A stretch of 64,000 bases of DNA from Erigeron canadensis (lineage: Eukaryota; Streptophyta; Magnoliopsida; Asterales; Asteraceae). The DNA lies in NCBI RefSeq assembly GCF_010389155.1, contig NC_057763.1:39724645-39788644 (forward strand). The letters run 5' to 3'. Numbering within the stretch: the stretch's first letter is position 1; every line of letters starts with the position of its first letter. A program made the position numbers and the translations under genes. The notes beneath the pieces were generated by a model. The model ran no database searches. It saw only the letters and a program-made list of their open reading frames with translations, and was not told the DNA's origin. This document shows positions 12,894-23,900 of this stretch, piece after piece.

Positions 12894-13049
12894 ATGGTGA
12901 AAACCATCCTTGCGCTTGGGGCAAAGACGCAGCCAGTGAAGTCAAAATCGAGACACGTCAGTTCCTGGTTGAGAACTATTTCCAAACCCCCTCCTCGGCT
13001 TAGGCTTTGCTTTGGCCGTCGAGAATATTTGGAAGGACTCCCTTCTTGA
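12894..13049 (+). other. Short coding-like segment, unidentified
   Basis: An ATG-initiated 51-codon frame rich in Arg, Lys, Ser and Pro, ending in a PPPRLRLCFGRREYL-type stretch. Its base composition is richer in G and C than the flanks, and the minus strand is also open across the block. It lies between a Helitron and the second copy of an unexplained repeat. It may be a gene fragment carried or left by transposons. No family recognised. Confidence 0.25.
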
Positions 13050-13239
13050 AGGGTTAAGTCTTACATTTTTCTTTAGTCCAATTTATATATGTGACTTAAG
13101 TGTTACCTTGGCTAAAAGCTGACACCATTATATAAAGGGTGATTACGGACTAAATAAATCCTTAAATTAGTTATGTGAACTCTGAACTTATTGTAATGTA
13201 CACCGGATCTACGAAAATAGATCACAAACTATTGAGTGC

Positions 13240-13410
13240 GGAATGGTGCCAAGGCGATGGGAGTCAATCAATGATACCAATATAATACTAATACATAACA
13301 TAGTATATACGACCAACTCTTGAAAACACAACTCATTCTGAAAACTTGTATCGAGGAGACGAGGACAATATGAGTTTCAACCATTGGATTGATTTGTAGT
13401 AACATCGTTG
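13240..13410. repeat. Direct repeat, copy 2
   Basis: Second, shorter copy of the 11084-11343 sequence. It keeps GGAATGGTGCCAAGG, the CGACCAACT block and TTTCAACCATTGGAT. The hAT element and a Helitron lie between the copies, so the original spacing was much smaller. Confidence 0.55.
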
Positions 13411-14262
13411 GTAATGGTGTTGCAACTGCAACGTTGTTTGGGCACATTCTTAGTGTGTACTACTACGCTGACTGGGAAATCGTTTAATAGTTGTTTGGTC
13501 ATAATCCATTAGTTTATATGTTTTTTAGGTTCTTGGTACTTACTATGTTGTATCTTTACCCTTTAGTTGATAAGTTTAGACAGTTCATTCATAAAACTCC
13601 CAACACAACACTTACAAATTTTTACGAATAGAGTAGCATACTGAGTGCGCAACCTATGCCTTAAAAGAAAGTAGAAACATTAATTTGCTAAATTTACAAA
13701 TGAATCGATTATACAGAACAGTTATCATGTTTCACAAGTCTAACAAAATCCAAAGGCTAAATGGAAGGCACTTGTGCCTGTGCATTGGTCTAAACTCCAA
13801 ACCACTGTATGCCATTTGCTAATGTATCTAAAGCATAAGAACCTGATGATGAATTGGACCAGTAATTTCATTTGTATTACTGCACCTTTTTCCTGCACAC
13901 GGTACACATTCTCACCAAAGTTCTCACTGTTCACTCTTCAGTATCGAGCTATTTATTGTCTAAGTTCCTCTATATTTGCAAGTCTTTAATTTCAAAAACT
14001 AACCCAGCTCGGCTTACTAATCACGTTACAATTGTGGCAGATTCTCAGATCAGTAGAGTTCCTTTAAACAAACAGAACTTTATTCACATTAAGAATATGA
14101 CCAATCTTCAAGACAAGGTGACACATAACGATACAGATCTGTATATATGGCCCATCGTGTGGTTTGTACGGAATTAAGTTCAGGTATCTCCTCCATAGAG
14201 GCATATCATTAGGTTATAGACAAGCTAAATGACAGCTATCTGCTTTCTTTATAATTTCTTAT
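13411..14262. other. Gene-free spacer
   Basis: Several overlapping open frames on both strands (13740-14177) have no recognisable domain and no consistent coding signal. Nothing else seen. Confidence 0.4.
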
Positions 14263-14278
14263 AAATATGAATGTATCT

Positions 14279-14525
14279 GCTAATGGGTTGGTAGCCCATT
14301 GGTAAGGTCTTTGACCTAGGGGAAAACCACCAGGGTTCGAATCTCACTTCCTACATTGTAGGAGTGGATTATTATGGGGGGGTTTCGAGAGTCCTGGGTT
14401 TCATCCCAGGCTTGCGTGGTTCGTGCATCGCATACTGCCCAATTGGATGTCACTGTGGTGTCTCGAATGCTAACCGCTAATTACTAACTACTAACTCGCT
14501 GTTCAAAAAAATAAATAAATAAATA
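14279..14525 (+). mobile_element. tRNA-derived SINE
   Basis: The head has tRNA-like pol III boxes: GGTAGCCCATTGGTAAGG (A-box region) and GGGTTCGAATCTC (B box), about 40 bp apart. The body ends in an AAATAAATAAATAAA tail. A perfect 16-bp duplication, AAATATGAATGTATCT, flanks it (14263-14278 and 14526-14541). The perfect duplication suggests a fairly recent insertion. It lies about 310 bp beyond the stop codon of the TMEM205-like gene. Confidence 0.8.
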
Positions 14526-14854
14526 AAATATGAATGTATCTTCTACCTAATAGGATTGTCCATTATGGAAGAAAACACCCTGATTTACGCCTAGCAGCAG
14601 TAATCAAAAAGCACCACTATAAGTGTGAGACAACCAATAGCTGTGAATATCAGATTTTGACTTTATAACACTAATTTGCAGGCTAAAACACTTCAAACTT
14701 TGTTTTGTAACATCAATAAAGGGTCTAAAAAAAGATTAACTATGATAAAACAGGTATCACTTACTACAGCAGGAAGGAGCCACTGTGAGGAAAATGGTTC
14801 ATATTATTGTCATCAACATACAAGCCACATTGTAACATGATGGGTATTTATTGT

Positions 14855-16250
14855 CTAGAGATCCATTTTGCCTGCTAGATACCATGAATGCATTGCAAGA
14901 CTACCAAACGACATTATGTTAGCAAGAGACGACAGTCCATGAATCATCCCAAACTTCTTGTTCATTGCTGCTAGTTTCGGGTTTACCTTTGCAACTTCCT
15001 GGTTCTTTGTCCACCCAACTTCTTCTCCGATGTTCGATTCTCTCTCTACCTTGTGCCTTTGTTTCATCATCTAAATCCATAAAACTCATCATCAGAACGC
15101 ATAACTTGACTCACAACTTGTAGGAATGGAATTGCAAAATTTATGGTTCACTTGAATCTATTTTATTGTTACTAACTCACACCAAACATATGGTCCCAAC
15201 AAACTGAATATTAAGTACATAGAACCCGTCATATCGCAAGTTAGGTAAATGAATGAAAAACAAAAACACTTAGTTACCTCAATTGTCATGGGAGTAAACA
15301 CGAATAAATTGGTGAGATTGAAAAAGAAAGCAGAAACCAAAAACCCTAACTGATACTTTTCAGCTGTTGAAGAAGACTTCCATGGATGGGTATACCCAAA
15401 ACACCCAACCGCCACCGCACAACATATACCAACCATCATAAAATACGCCGGAAACATCTTGCTTTGCAGATTCCCAAACTGATGTCTTGGCAAATTCCTA
15501 TACAAATAAAAATTTTAAAAAATAGTCAACTAATTTCACTGAAGATGCCAATTCCAACATGACAAGAATCTGACACGAAAATATGTAGCTTTGGGTTGAG
15601 GCTAAAAGGGATTAGGTCATGAGCAAACACAACTAAAATGGGTCGGGTTCAAGATAACATTTTTAAGCCGCTTTAAAACGAGCAACAAAAAAACTTAAAC
15701 ACTCCTATCGATTCATTTTTTTATTTTTTTTTTCAAGAATCCAGTATCCTCTTAATGAAAACTATATCTAGAGTCTTGAGCTTAATATCCATGATGTAGC
15801 TTTTAATTCTAGTTACTGTAATCATAAACTGGCGGGGCACTGCTTTGTTTATTAGACAAGTTAATGTAAAATTCAGCTTTTGGAGGTAATTATATATATA
15901 TGATATGAACCCTAAAACACGACATGAATATTTAGCCCTAAATTCCAAACATCAAATAATCATATCATATATATATATTCAGTTACAATAAACACACATA
16001 AACATAGAATTAAAGAAATGGATAGTTATAAGATGATTAATAAATGAATTTACTTGAACATGATGATGCCACCGATGAAGGTGACCCAAAGTGCCGCACC
16101 CCAGGCAGTAGAGAAACACAAAAGGTGAGCAAGTTTAACAAAGGTTGTTATTTTTGCTGATTTTGATCCGAATGTTTCCGGTGAAAATATTACTCCGATT
16201 GCTAAGAAAGCAATCGCAGTTAGAAACCGTGTCATCCAAGCCATATTCAA
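14855..16250 (-). CDS. TMEM205-like (DUF4149) membrane protein
   Basis: Three exons on the minus strand: 16250-16054, 15497-15278 and 15070-14855. The first junction splits a Lys codon and the second is phase 0, giving 210 aa. The start is ATG at 16250; a second ATG two codons on would also serve. The chain is mostly membrane: hydrophobic segments near residues 9-22, 39-65, 81-101 and 115-135, and a weaker one near 178-200. Between the last two is a basic/acidic loop, MKQRHKVERESNIGEEVGW. The block NLPRHQFGNLQSKMFPAY and the C-terminal MNKKFGMIHGLSSLANIM are typical of the plant TMEM205-like family. Its role in plants is not established; animal TMEM205 is linked to vesicle traffic and drug resistance. 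The frame is intact. Confidence 0.9.
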
Positions 16251-16293
16251 TTTGATAGGTGAATTTCTTTCTGGAATTTGGTATTGAAAACAA

Positions 16294-16333
16294 GGATTGG
16301 ATTGGATTGGATTGAATTGAATTGAATTGAATT
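16294..16333. repeat. Pentanucleotide microsatellite
   Basis: Four ATTGG-type units grade into five ATTGA units, starting 44 bp upstream of the TMEM205-like start codon, probably in its 5' UTR or core promoter. Confidence 0.8.
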
Positions 16334-16849
16334 TTATGGTAAACCAAACCCACCCTTTTTACTTAACCACCTAACTCGCAGTCATTCAGTTTATTTGGTG
16401 TGGTTTTTGCTAATGTGCCATTCTAGTTTTATAATGTTCATTAATTACCATCTACTTTCTTTGATAAGCTCTTGGCGGTCCGTGTATCCGATTCCAACAT
16501 AAAACGGGTTACGAAAAGATGAGATTAATAGAGTCTTAACCTTAATTTTCATTTTAAGATAAAGACTATTTGTAGAAAGACTTCCGGTCATAATGGTTAT
16601 AATGTAAGAATGAATATATGATTTTTGTCAAACCTGTTAAACTTACATCGAGTATATGTTACCGATATTGAAAATAAATTAAATAACTTTTAGGCCATGT
16701 GAACTCACTTATAAACTTTTGTATGTTGTGATAGGGGTGTCTATCGGATAATACTTAAGTACAAGCTTACCAACCCGAACCAAAACTCAAACCTTTTGGT
16801 GATATTTCAAAAAAATTGAAATTATTTAGACAATGTTGTTCAAAGTGTA

Positions 16850-17069
16850 TTTTTTTTTTAAACAAACGAAGAGCCAGACCACATGTATCCGGACTGAATA
16901 CGGTGGGCCTACCCGATCCCCTCTTTTCGCCCGATCCACCCGATAAATTCAACTCGCTCGCCAATAATATTAGCTAGTAATAACGCTCAAGATGGGATTC
17001 GAACGTGTGACCCGTGCTACAACATCCGGGGTGTCCAACCACTGCGCTAGCAAGTGAGCAGGATTCGTA
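16850..17069 (-). mobile_element. Probable SINE
   Basis: On the minus strand a tRNA-like head shows TAGCGCAGTGGTTGGA (A box) and GGGTCACACGTTCGAATCCC (B-box region). A body and an A-tail follow (the T run at 16850-16859 on the plus strand). The only flanking match I find is GTTCAAA (16838-16844 and 17070-17076), so the duplication is weak. Confidence 0.55.
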
Positions 17070-17964
17070 GTTCAAATTATCATATTGACAATTCAAACAT
17101 ATACTATTAGCTATTTTGTTGATTTTTTTGAAACAAGAATATTTGTATTTGATTTTAACCATTTGATTTATTGATCACTGAAAGAGTTACAAATTAAAGT
17201 TACTCCATTATTTTCAATCAAAACTGAAAGACATTCATTAGTTCGTAAACCAAAGAAAAGTGCTGGTCTGAATTTCTTTCATAGCAAATCGAATTGGATT
17301 TACAAAGTTTATTAATCTGATAAATTTAGTGAATGTCACCAAATGATAGCTTTATTCTTTATTTCGCCATCAAAGTGTCTACGGGCTATGGTATAGTCAT
17401 TATCAATATTGATGAAGAACATTTTAAAAGTCACAACATTAATCGGGCATTAAAATGGCATGAAATATATGTTTAAATATATGTATTATAATCATTTTGT
17501 AAGTTAAAGACTATTGTTATACATGGTAGATGTAAATGACATGCATAAGTCGAAAAAGTTGCAATTGCTATGATCAAATTTATTTTGGAACCGTAAATGT
17601 CATAGATTGGATAATACATGTATTAAAATGATATGCAAACTCTGTGATGGGGTATAAATATGAAGGTACCAATAGTTGTCCCTGAGTCAAAAATGGACGC
17701 ATTTGGAGAAGAAACTTCGAGAATGTATATAACCAAGGTTAGTAATTGACTTTTAGTCTTTTAGATAACTTTTAGATTCATGTGATCAAGACATTAACTA
17801 TGTATATTTATATCTCCTTTAAAGTCACGATTTTGAGGCTAAAATGTTTTATGACGTTTAGTTTAGCTGATTTATCCTCAAAGTTTCAAGTTTTTCTAGA
17901 TAAGCTACTTGGAATACCTTTATGATAACTATCTTTTATGTACATTAATAAATAGAAGATAATT

Positions 17965-18175
17965 GCCAATGATGACTCATCAACTGGTCAGAGACATCCC
18001 AGGTGTTATCTAAGGTCTTGAGTTTGATCTTTAGGGATGACAAGTCTTGAGGTTTTTTCCTCCGAATACTTATAACGGCTCATGGTCAACATCTCGTTGT
18101 CTAGGATACATGCAAGGCTTCAACATTATACGGTGAGGTTTCCTTCATGTCGCATACCGATGAAATGTTTGAAAA
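17965..18175 (+). mobile_element. SINE with perfect 15-bp duplication
   Basis: A 211-bp insert with degenerate pol III boxes (TCAACTGGTCAGAGACATCCC and GGTCTTGAGTTTGATC) and a short A-tail. Identical AAATAGAAGATAATT copies flank it at 17950-17964 and 18176-18190. Confidence 0.75.
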
Positions 18176-18190
18176 AAATAGAAGATAATT

Positions 18191-19331
18191 TTTATGGACC
18201 AATTCTAAAAACACCAATCCATTCAAAGATATACTAAATGTGTTGGTTTTATTCTATCTTAGACAGTTTTATCAAAATTCTCCAAATAATCAAAGTGTAA
18301 AACATACCACAAATATATTCTTTTTGAGCTATAATGGTTGGGAGTTAGAGTCACTCCCCTAATGAATATAAGATAGAACGACACTAGTAAACCTCAATCA
18401 TATGGAAAAACGTTTTAAACGGAAATGACAATTGGTAAGAGACCAACTCTCTTTTACAAGTGCTCCTAAATCTTCTTTTAATCTTAGGGGGAGGAGCTGA
18501 AGTCCCCAGCCTTTTCATCTCTCTTCAACTATCCAATCAAATTACTCCACTTCATTTCAACCCTTCAACCTTTTTTCAACCTTTTTTTATTGACAACCAA
18601 AACTCCCAACCTTTTCTTCACATTTTAATAATTTATCCTTAACATTATAAACTTTACATAACTAACCCTTTTTTAATTTATATCTTTTATTAATAACAAA
18701 ATACATTACATAACACTTAAAACACATTACATTTTAAAAGTAAATAATACACACGTACGAAATAAAAACGCACAATGCATAACTTAAAAAAAACATAATT
18801 ACTCTTCATCGTCATCATCTTTGATTGACATTTTTCCTAATCCACGGTAAGCGCGTTCAATGCCGAAGCAGTTTACGATAAAAAAAATGAGTGTTTAATA
18901 TGTTGTAATGTTATGTACTTTTAAATTAGTTTTAATTATGTTGTAATGTACTCTTTTAATAAATAAAATGTCATTTTAGGAATTTATATAGAGTGTGTGT
19001 TGTGTTTTTGGAAGTTTAAATGGGTAATATATATTAGAAAAAAAAAAAAAAAACTTTTACCTACTTGACACCCTTGGTCCCTGGCTTTTTCTTTCTTCCA
19101 CCTTTAGTCCCCCCCAACGGTCACTTTAACTTTCCAATTGTGGCACCTTTAGTCCCTGATGATGCTGCCCTTCTTCAACCTCCTGCGAGCTCCAAGCTCG
19201 CAACCTCCAGCTCGCGGCGAACTCACTCAGGTGGCGCCCGGATCTCGCGAAACCCTCGCCAACTCGCCTCCATCTCGCTGCCATCCCCCTTTCGACTCCC
19301 TCCCCCTTATAAAACTTATCAAACATCTTTG
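18191..19331. other. Gene-free spacer with possible coding scrap
   Basis: Read on the minus strand, 18866-18797 looks like the last codons of a protein (GLGKMSIKDDDDEE then stop). This may be a transposon or gene remnant. The segment 19065-19330 is richer in G and C, with open frames on both strands of no recognisable family; it follows an A-run at 19039-19054. Confidence 0.3.
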
Positions 19332-19531
19332 TAAAAGTTGACTCTACGAGTGCCACACGGGCGAAGAACTAAGTCGTGTAATAAATAATGTGTACACAGT
19401 GAATACTTATTTTATAAAGTTAATTGTCTTGTAAAAGCTAGAACTCTACGAGTGCCACATAAGTGAAGAACTAGGTCGTGTGATAGATAATATGTACCTA
19501 GTGAATATTTATTTTATAATGTTAATTGTCA
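19332..19531. repeat. Two-copy tandem repeat of about 100 bp
   Basis: Unit 1 (about 19332-19432) and unit 2 (about 19433-19531) share CTCTACGAGTGCCACA, GAAGAACTA(A/G)GTCGTGT and TTATTTTATAA(A/T)GTTAATTGTC in the same order. No coding frame. Confidence 0.75.
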
Positions 19532-20575
19532 ATTAATAAAAGAATGAAAAGAAAAAAAAATAACAGAGGAGGTCTAGAGAAATTGTAAAACCCGATTCCA
19601 TGTTTTGGCACATTTTCGATAAATTTATAAAATGTTTCTATATATATATATATTATATTCGAATTTGATGTATAATGTGCTTATAAATACGTATTTGATT
19701 TCCTTTAACTAATGAATATTGTGATTTTTTTTATGTATATAATAACCTTAATTATCATTTATATAAAAACTTGTTTATATTTTTTAATTCGCTGGAAGTC
19801 AACGACATTTTTTTTCTGACTCAGCCTGAGTACTTTAGTTATGAAAACCGTTAATATATTTCATAAGTCATTTTACAATGAGCAAATATATATTGGGCTT
19901 AGCTTGGATGTAGTTAATTGCATCATTTTTGGATGAAGTTACCTTAAAATTCAGGAGGGTATTTTTGTAATTTTTCAATCATCTATGGGGAATGATTAAT
20001 TCTTCTAATTTATTAGCCTAAAAATCTTTCTATTTATTGGTTGGTGACATGTGAAAATTTAAGAGGAGAGATCAGGAAAGAGAATTGGAATCCACTTGTC
20101 ACATTCTTAAAATTTTAATTAGGTTTTTAGCTAATGTTTAGGAGGATTAATCAATTTTCATCATCTATATGATATGTGTGTGTGTGACTGCATCGATAAA
20201 CTTTGCAGTCACCTGCATATTCGATTCACCCATATATATTTAACAATAAATAAAGTTTGATTTATATACAACAAGGTATGAATTTTGTAACAAATTATTA
20301 TATAAATCAATAAAATGATGCATAATCGTGTTATTTGAATGGGATCGTATGGTAATTACATCAATTCACAACCAACTTAACAATTTAACATTAGGATTTT
20401 CTTAAAATAAATACGAGTATAATGTAGCCTATTAAGTTCACAAAGTGCCCGGGCCGTACATGAAAACAGCAGCCCAAAGTGTTGGGGCTAATTGAAAACA
20501 CAAAGGGCTAATTGGTCCAAGAATATCATAAGGTACTCGGAGTAGTATGACGTGGGATGATATTGGGTTTTCAAG

Positions 20576-20618
20576 CGGCGGCGGGATTTTCACAAAATTT
20601 TTTCTTGGTTTCCCCCGC
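20576..20618. promoter_or_regulatory. Possible E2F-like sites upstream of the BRCT gene
   Basis: GGCGGCGGGATTTT and, 20 bp on, TTTCCCCCGC resemble E2F/DP sites in opposite orientation, 290-330 bp upstream of the start codon. Each differs from the strict consensus, so this is suggestive only. Confidence 0.25.
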
Positions 20619-20783
20619 TGTATTCAAATTCAAAATCAAAATGAAATAAAAAATACTCCTCGCAAAAGAATTAAACAATGAGATTCCAAATATACCCCTG
20701 GCCGTCATTCATTCCAATCTCCTCCATCCTTCCACAACAAGCTTTCCATGAATATTTTATTTATGTTACTGTATCTATCTATG

Positions 20784-20790
20784 TATATAT
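20784..20790 (+). promoter_or_regulatory. Possible TATA box of the BRCT gene
   Basis: TATATAT about 115 bp upstream of the ATG, followed by a CT repeat (20801-20815) like the pyrimidine patch at many plant transcription starts. Confidence 0.35.
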
Positions 20791-20904
20791 TGTTTTTACG
20801 CTCTCTCTCTCTCACTCCTAAATAAATCGCTGATTTTCATAGCCACCGTCAATCTTATTTATATCAAAATACGACGTCGTTCATAAGTGACGGAAAGACT
20901 ACTG

Positions 20905-23900
20905 ATGGATTATAACCAAACGTCGCCGTTTAACCGCCAATCTCAACTCTTCGCTGGTATCCGTTTCTTTCTTCTCGGATTCGATCCTATCAATAAATCT
21001 GAGGTACTATACACTTACACATATATATACATACACATTTGAACAGATATTGATATTGTTGAGTGTAATTCCCTGGTACTTAGGGTTTTAATTAATACGA
21101 AAAAATTAACATGTGTTTAGCTTAATATAATGTAATAATATCATTACAGGTTTCACGGAAGCTTGTAAATGGGGGTGGTGTTGATGCCGGTCAATATGGT
21201 CCAACTTGTACTCATGTTATTGTCGATAAAGCTATTTATGTAAGTCTTCAATTTTTATTTTTTTTACCTTCTAGTAAATCTAGATTTACCTTAACCTAGT
21301 CGAATTCGAGACGGGAATAGTTTGAGTTTCATTAGGGACAACAATTGTGTGAATTATTATTTGGTTTTGAAAAGAAAGCGTAAAATGCGGTTTACTTGTT
21401 TCCTTTATTCCGGCTGGGTGTTGGTACTTGTATACGTACGCGTGTATTTTTATATATTATTTTACTGTAATGATCGTATTTGAATATAATTGGGCGTCTT
21501 GTCTGTAGGATGATCCTATATGTGTTGCTGCTAGACGAGATGGAAAGATAGTAGTTCTTGCTTTATGGGTTGATGTCTGCTTAGATCACGGATTTCTCCT
21601 GGATGTAACTTCGGTAAGTACACATTGTTTGTTCTTAGTGTTGTTATAACGTAAAACTGCCTACTTTTGCTGTGATTGTTCTCTGTTTTGAAATTGTGTT
21701 AAATTGTACAGCCTACGAGTATATAGTTGGTTATGATGTTTTTCAATTGCATCTCTAACAGATAATGTACAGACCAGTTAGAGATTTAAACGGCATTCCA
21801 GGTGCAAAGTCACTAGTTATGTGTTTAACAGGATATCAACGCGATGATCGGGAAGATATTATGGTTTGCTTATTTTCAATCTGCCATTTATACTTGCAAA
21901 CATTTTTATCAAACAAGATAAATGGTCATATATAGTGAATGTTCTATTATGCTTTATATTTCAGATCATGGTTGAACGGATGGGTGCACAATTTTCAAAA
22001 CCACTTATAGCAACCAAGGTCACTCATCTCATATGCTATAAATTTGAAGGTGTGCTATATTACTTTTATGTTTTGAATTATTATGTAGTTAGATTCATAT
22101 AATTTGATTATAGTATGCATCTGTGTAATTTTTGGACGAGCTTTGCAATTTTTTAACTGGTCAATTATAAATTGGACATCTTAGTTATGTGCTTGTCTCT
22201 ATAATGATACCTCTGATAGGTGAGAAGTATCTGCTTGCAAAGAAAGTGAAGAGAATTAAGCTTGTCAACCATGGATGGTTAGAAGACTGGTATGCATCTT
22301 GTTTGCCTACTTTTTTATGTTTTAAGGGGTAGCTTTACATGAGACGGTGTTTTGATTATTAACATATGAATTATTTGCTCTTTGTTTTTTTATTCCTACT
22401 CTTTATAAATTCCTTACCTTTATTAACTTGGCCCGCCATTCATTTTCAGTTTAAAAGCATGGGAGATTTTACCCGAGGCAGATTATAGTAAGAGGTGAGA
22501 CTGTAACTTCCCTTATCTAGTTTTTTTTTTCCCCATCGTTTGTATGTAAGATAGTAGATGTAACTTCACTGGTTTTTCCTGGAGCTCATTCTGTATACTA
22601 TTCTTTATGGTTGCTTTATAGTCACATTATTAGTTTTTAAACTGGTCATTACTTGTTGTTCTACATGAATGACCTGTGAATCTTCCAATAGTATTGTGCA
22701 CATTTCATTTAGAAATGCATCTTTGTAGCTATTTATTAAAACATTATGTCATTTAACTGCAGTGGTTATGAGTTGGAGACGGAGGCTGAAGCCAAAGATT
22801 CCGAAGAGGAAATGGAAGGTGTTAATAGAGAACAAAATAATGGAATATTTGGGACTCCCCAGCGTTCTCTGTTGTTTAAGCAGGAAACTCCAAAATCTGT
22901 ATCAAACATTAGTGCTTCCAAAGGCATGGGTAATGCTGAAGACATGGTGTCAGTGACAATGAAAACCATGCCTGATCAATTTCCTAATACCCACCAGGTC
23001 AAAGGTAGCAATGAAAATAATTTTGGGGCTATCTGTGAGCCATATTATCAATACAAAGGGACTATTGGTGCTGCAGGCTCGGCAAACAGTGTCATTGCCG
23101 CCTTTGCACCGGACAACAAATCTCCAATAATTAAGGGAAAACATGTCATATCTGCAGCTTATGCTAGCAAAGTCCCTATGAGAACCACACCACCTACAAG
23201 AGACACAAATACAAGCAACACCAGCAGTGCCAAAAGACCGAGTAAGCTTAATTTCCGTGATGCCTTTGATATGTCAACTTCATTGCTAGAAAAAGCAAAT
23301 GATGAACAAAAGGGTCCTTTATGTTCTGAAAGTGAGCAGAAGGGTTCACCTTTTGGGAAGAGGAAGATGGACATACCTTCTGGAAGTTCCAAGTTACTAA
23401 GGATGAGTCACAATGAGGAGGCATCGCCTAAAGTAAGTCGACATGCGAAAACTGCGTTTCAGGAGTTGAATAAAACCCCTCCTGCTGAACTGAGTAATCA
23501 TCGGTCACCTGGGACCGACATTCTTTATACAAATTCTGGAGCTGCTATTAGCCCTGCACAAAAATCTCCATCCAAATTTCCTGTAAGGAAGTCTCCAAGG
23601 TCTAAGGGTAAGACTGTGAATGTGCTTGTCTCCACAACTTCCACGCCAGATAGCGGTCACGATGAAGACTTCATTGTAGCACAAAGACCACAAAAAGATC
23701 ACAGGGAAAGCAATTTAGCTGCAAATTTTGACGACAGAGATTTGGATATGGTTGAAAATGTGATACAAGAATTCGAGAAATCATATACTTCTGCAGGTAG
23801 TTCTGATCTTCAGAAATCCAGTACTAGTGCTGGATCAAATTCAAAACTTATTAAAAGGAAGTCAGCTGGCAAGAAGTTTTCGGCCCCTAATCAAGATCTT

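Noticed and set aside
13740..14177. Cluster of 64-101 codon frames on both strands
   Set aside because: No recognisable motif, no splice partners, frames mutually exclusive.
14286..14350. Possible tRNA gene
   Set aside because: Pol III boxes are present but there is no cloverleaf or acceptor stem, and it is followed by a SINE body, tail and duplication.
16985..17060. Possible tRNA gene on the minus strand
   Set aside because: Same reasoning: a SINE head, not a folded tRNA with a proper anticodon arm.
19065..19356. Three overlapping frames in a GC-richer patch
   Set aside because: Both strands are open because of base composition; peptides are low complexity.
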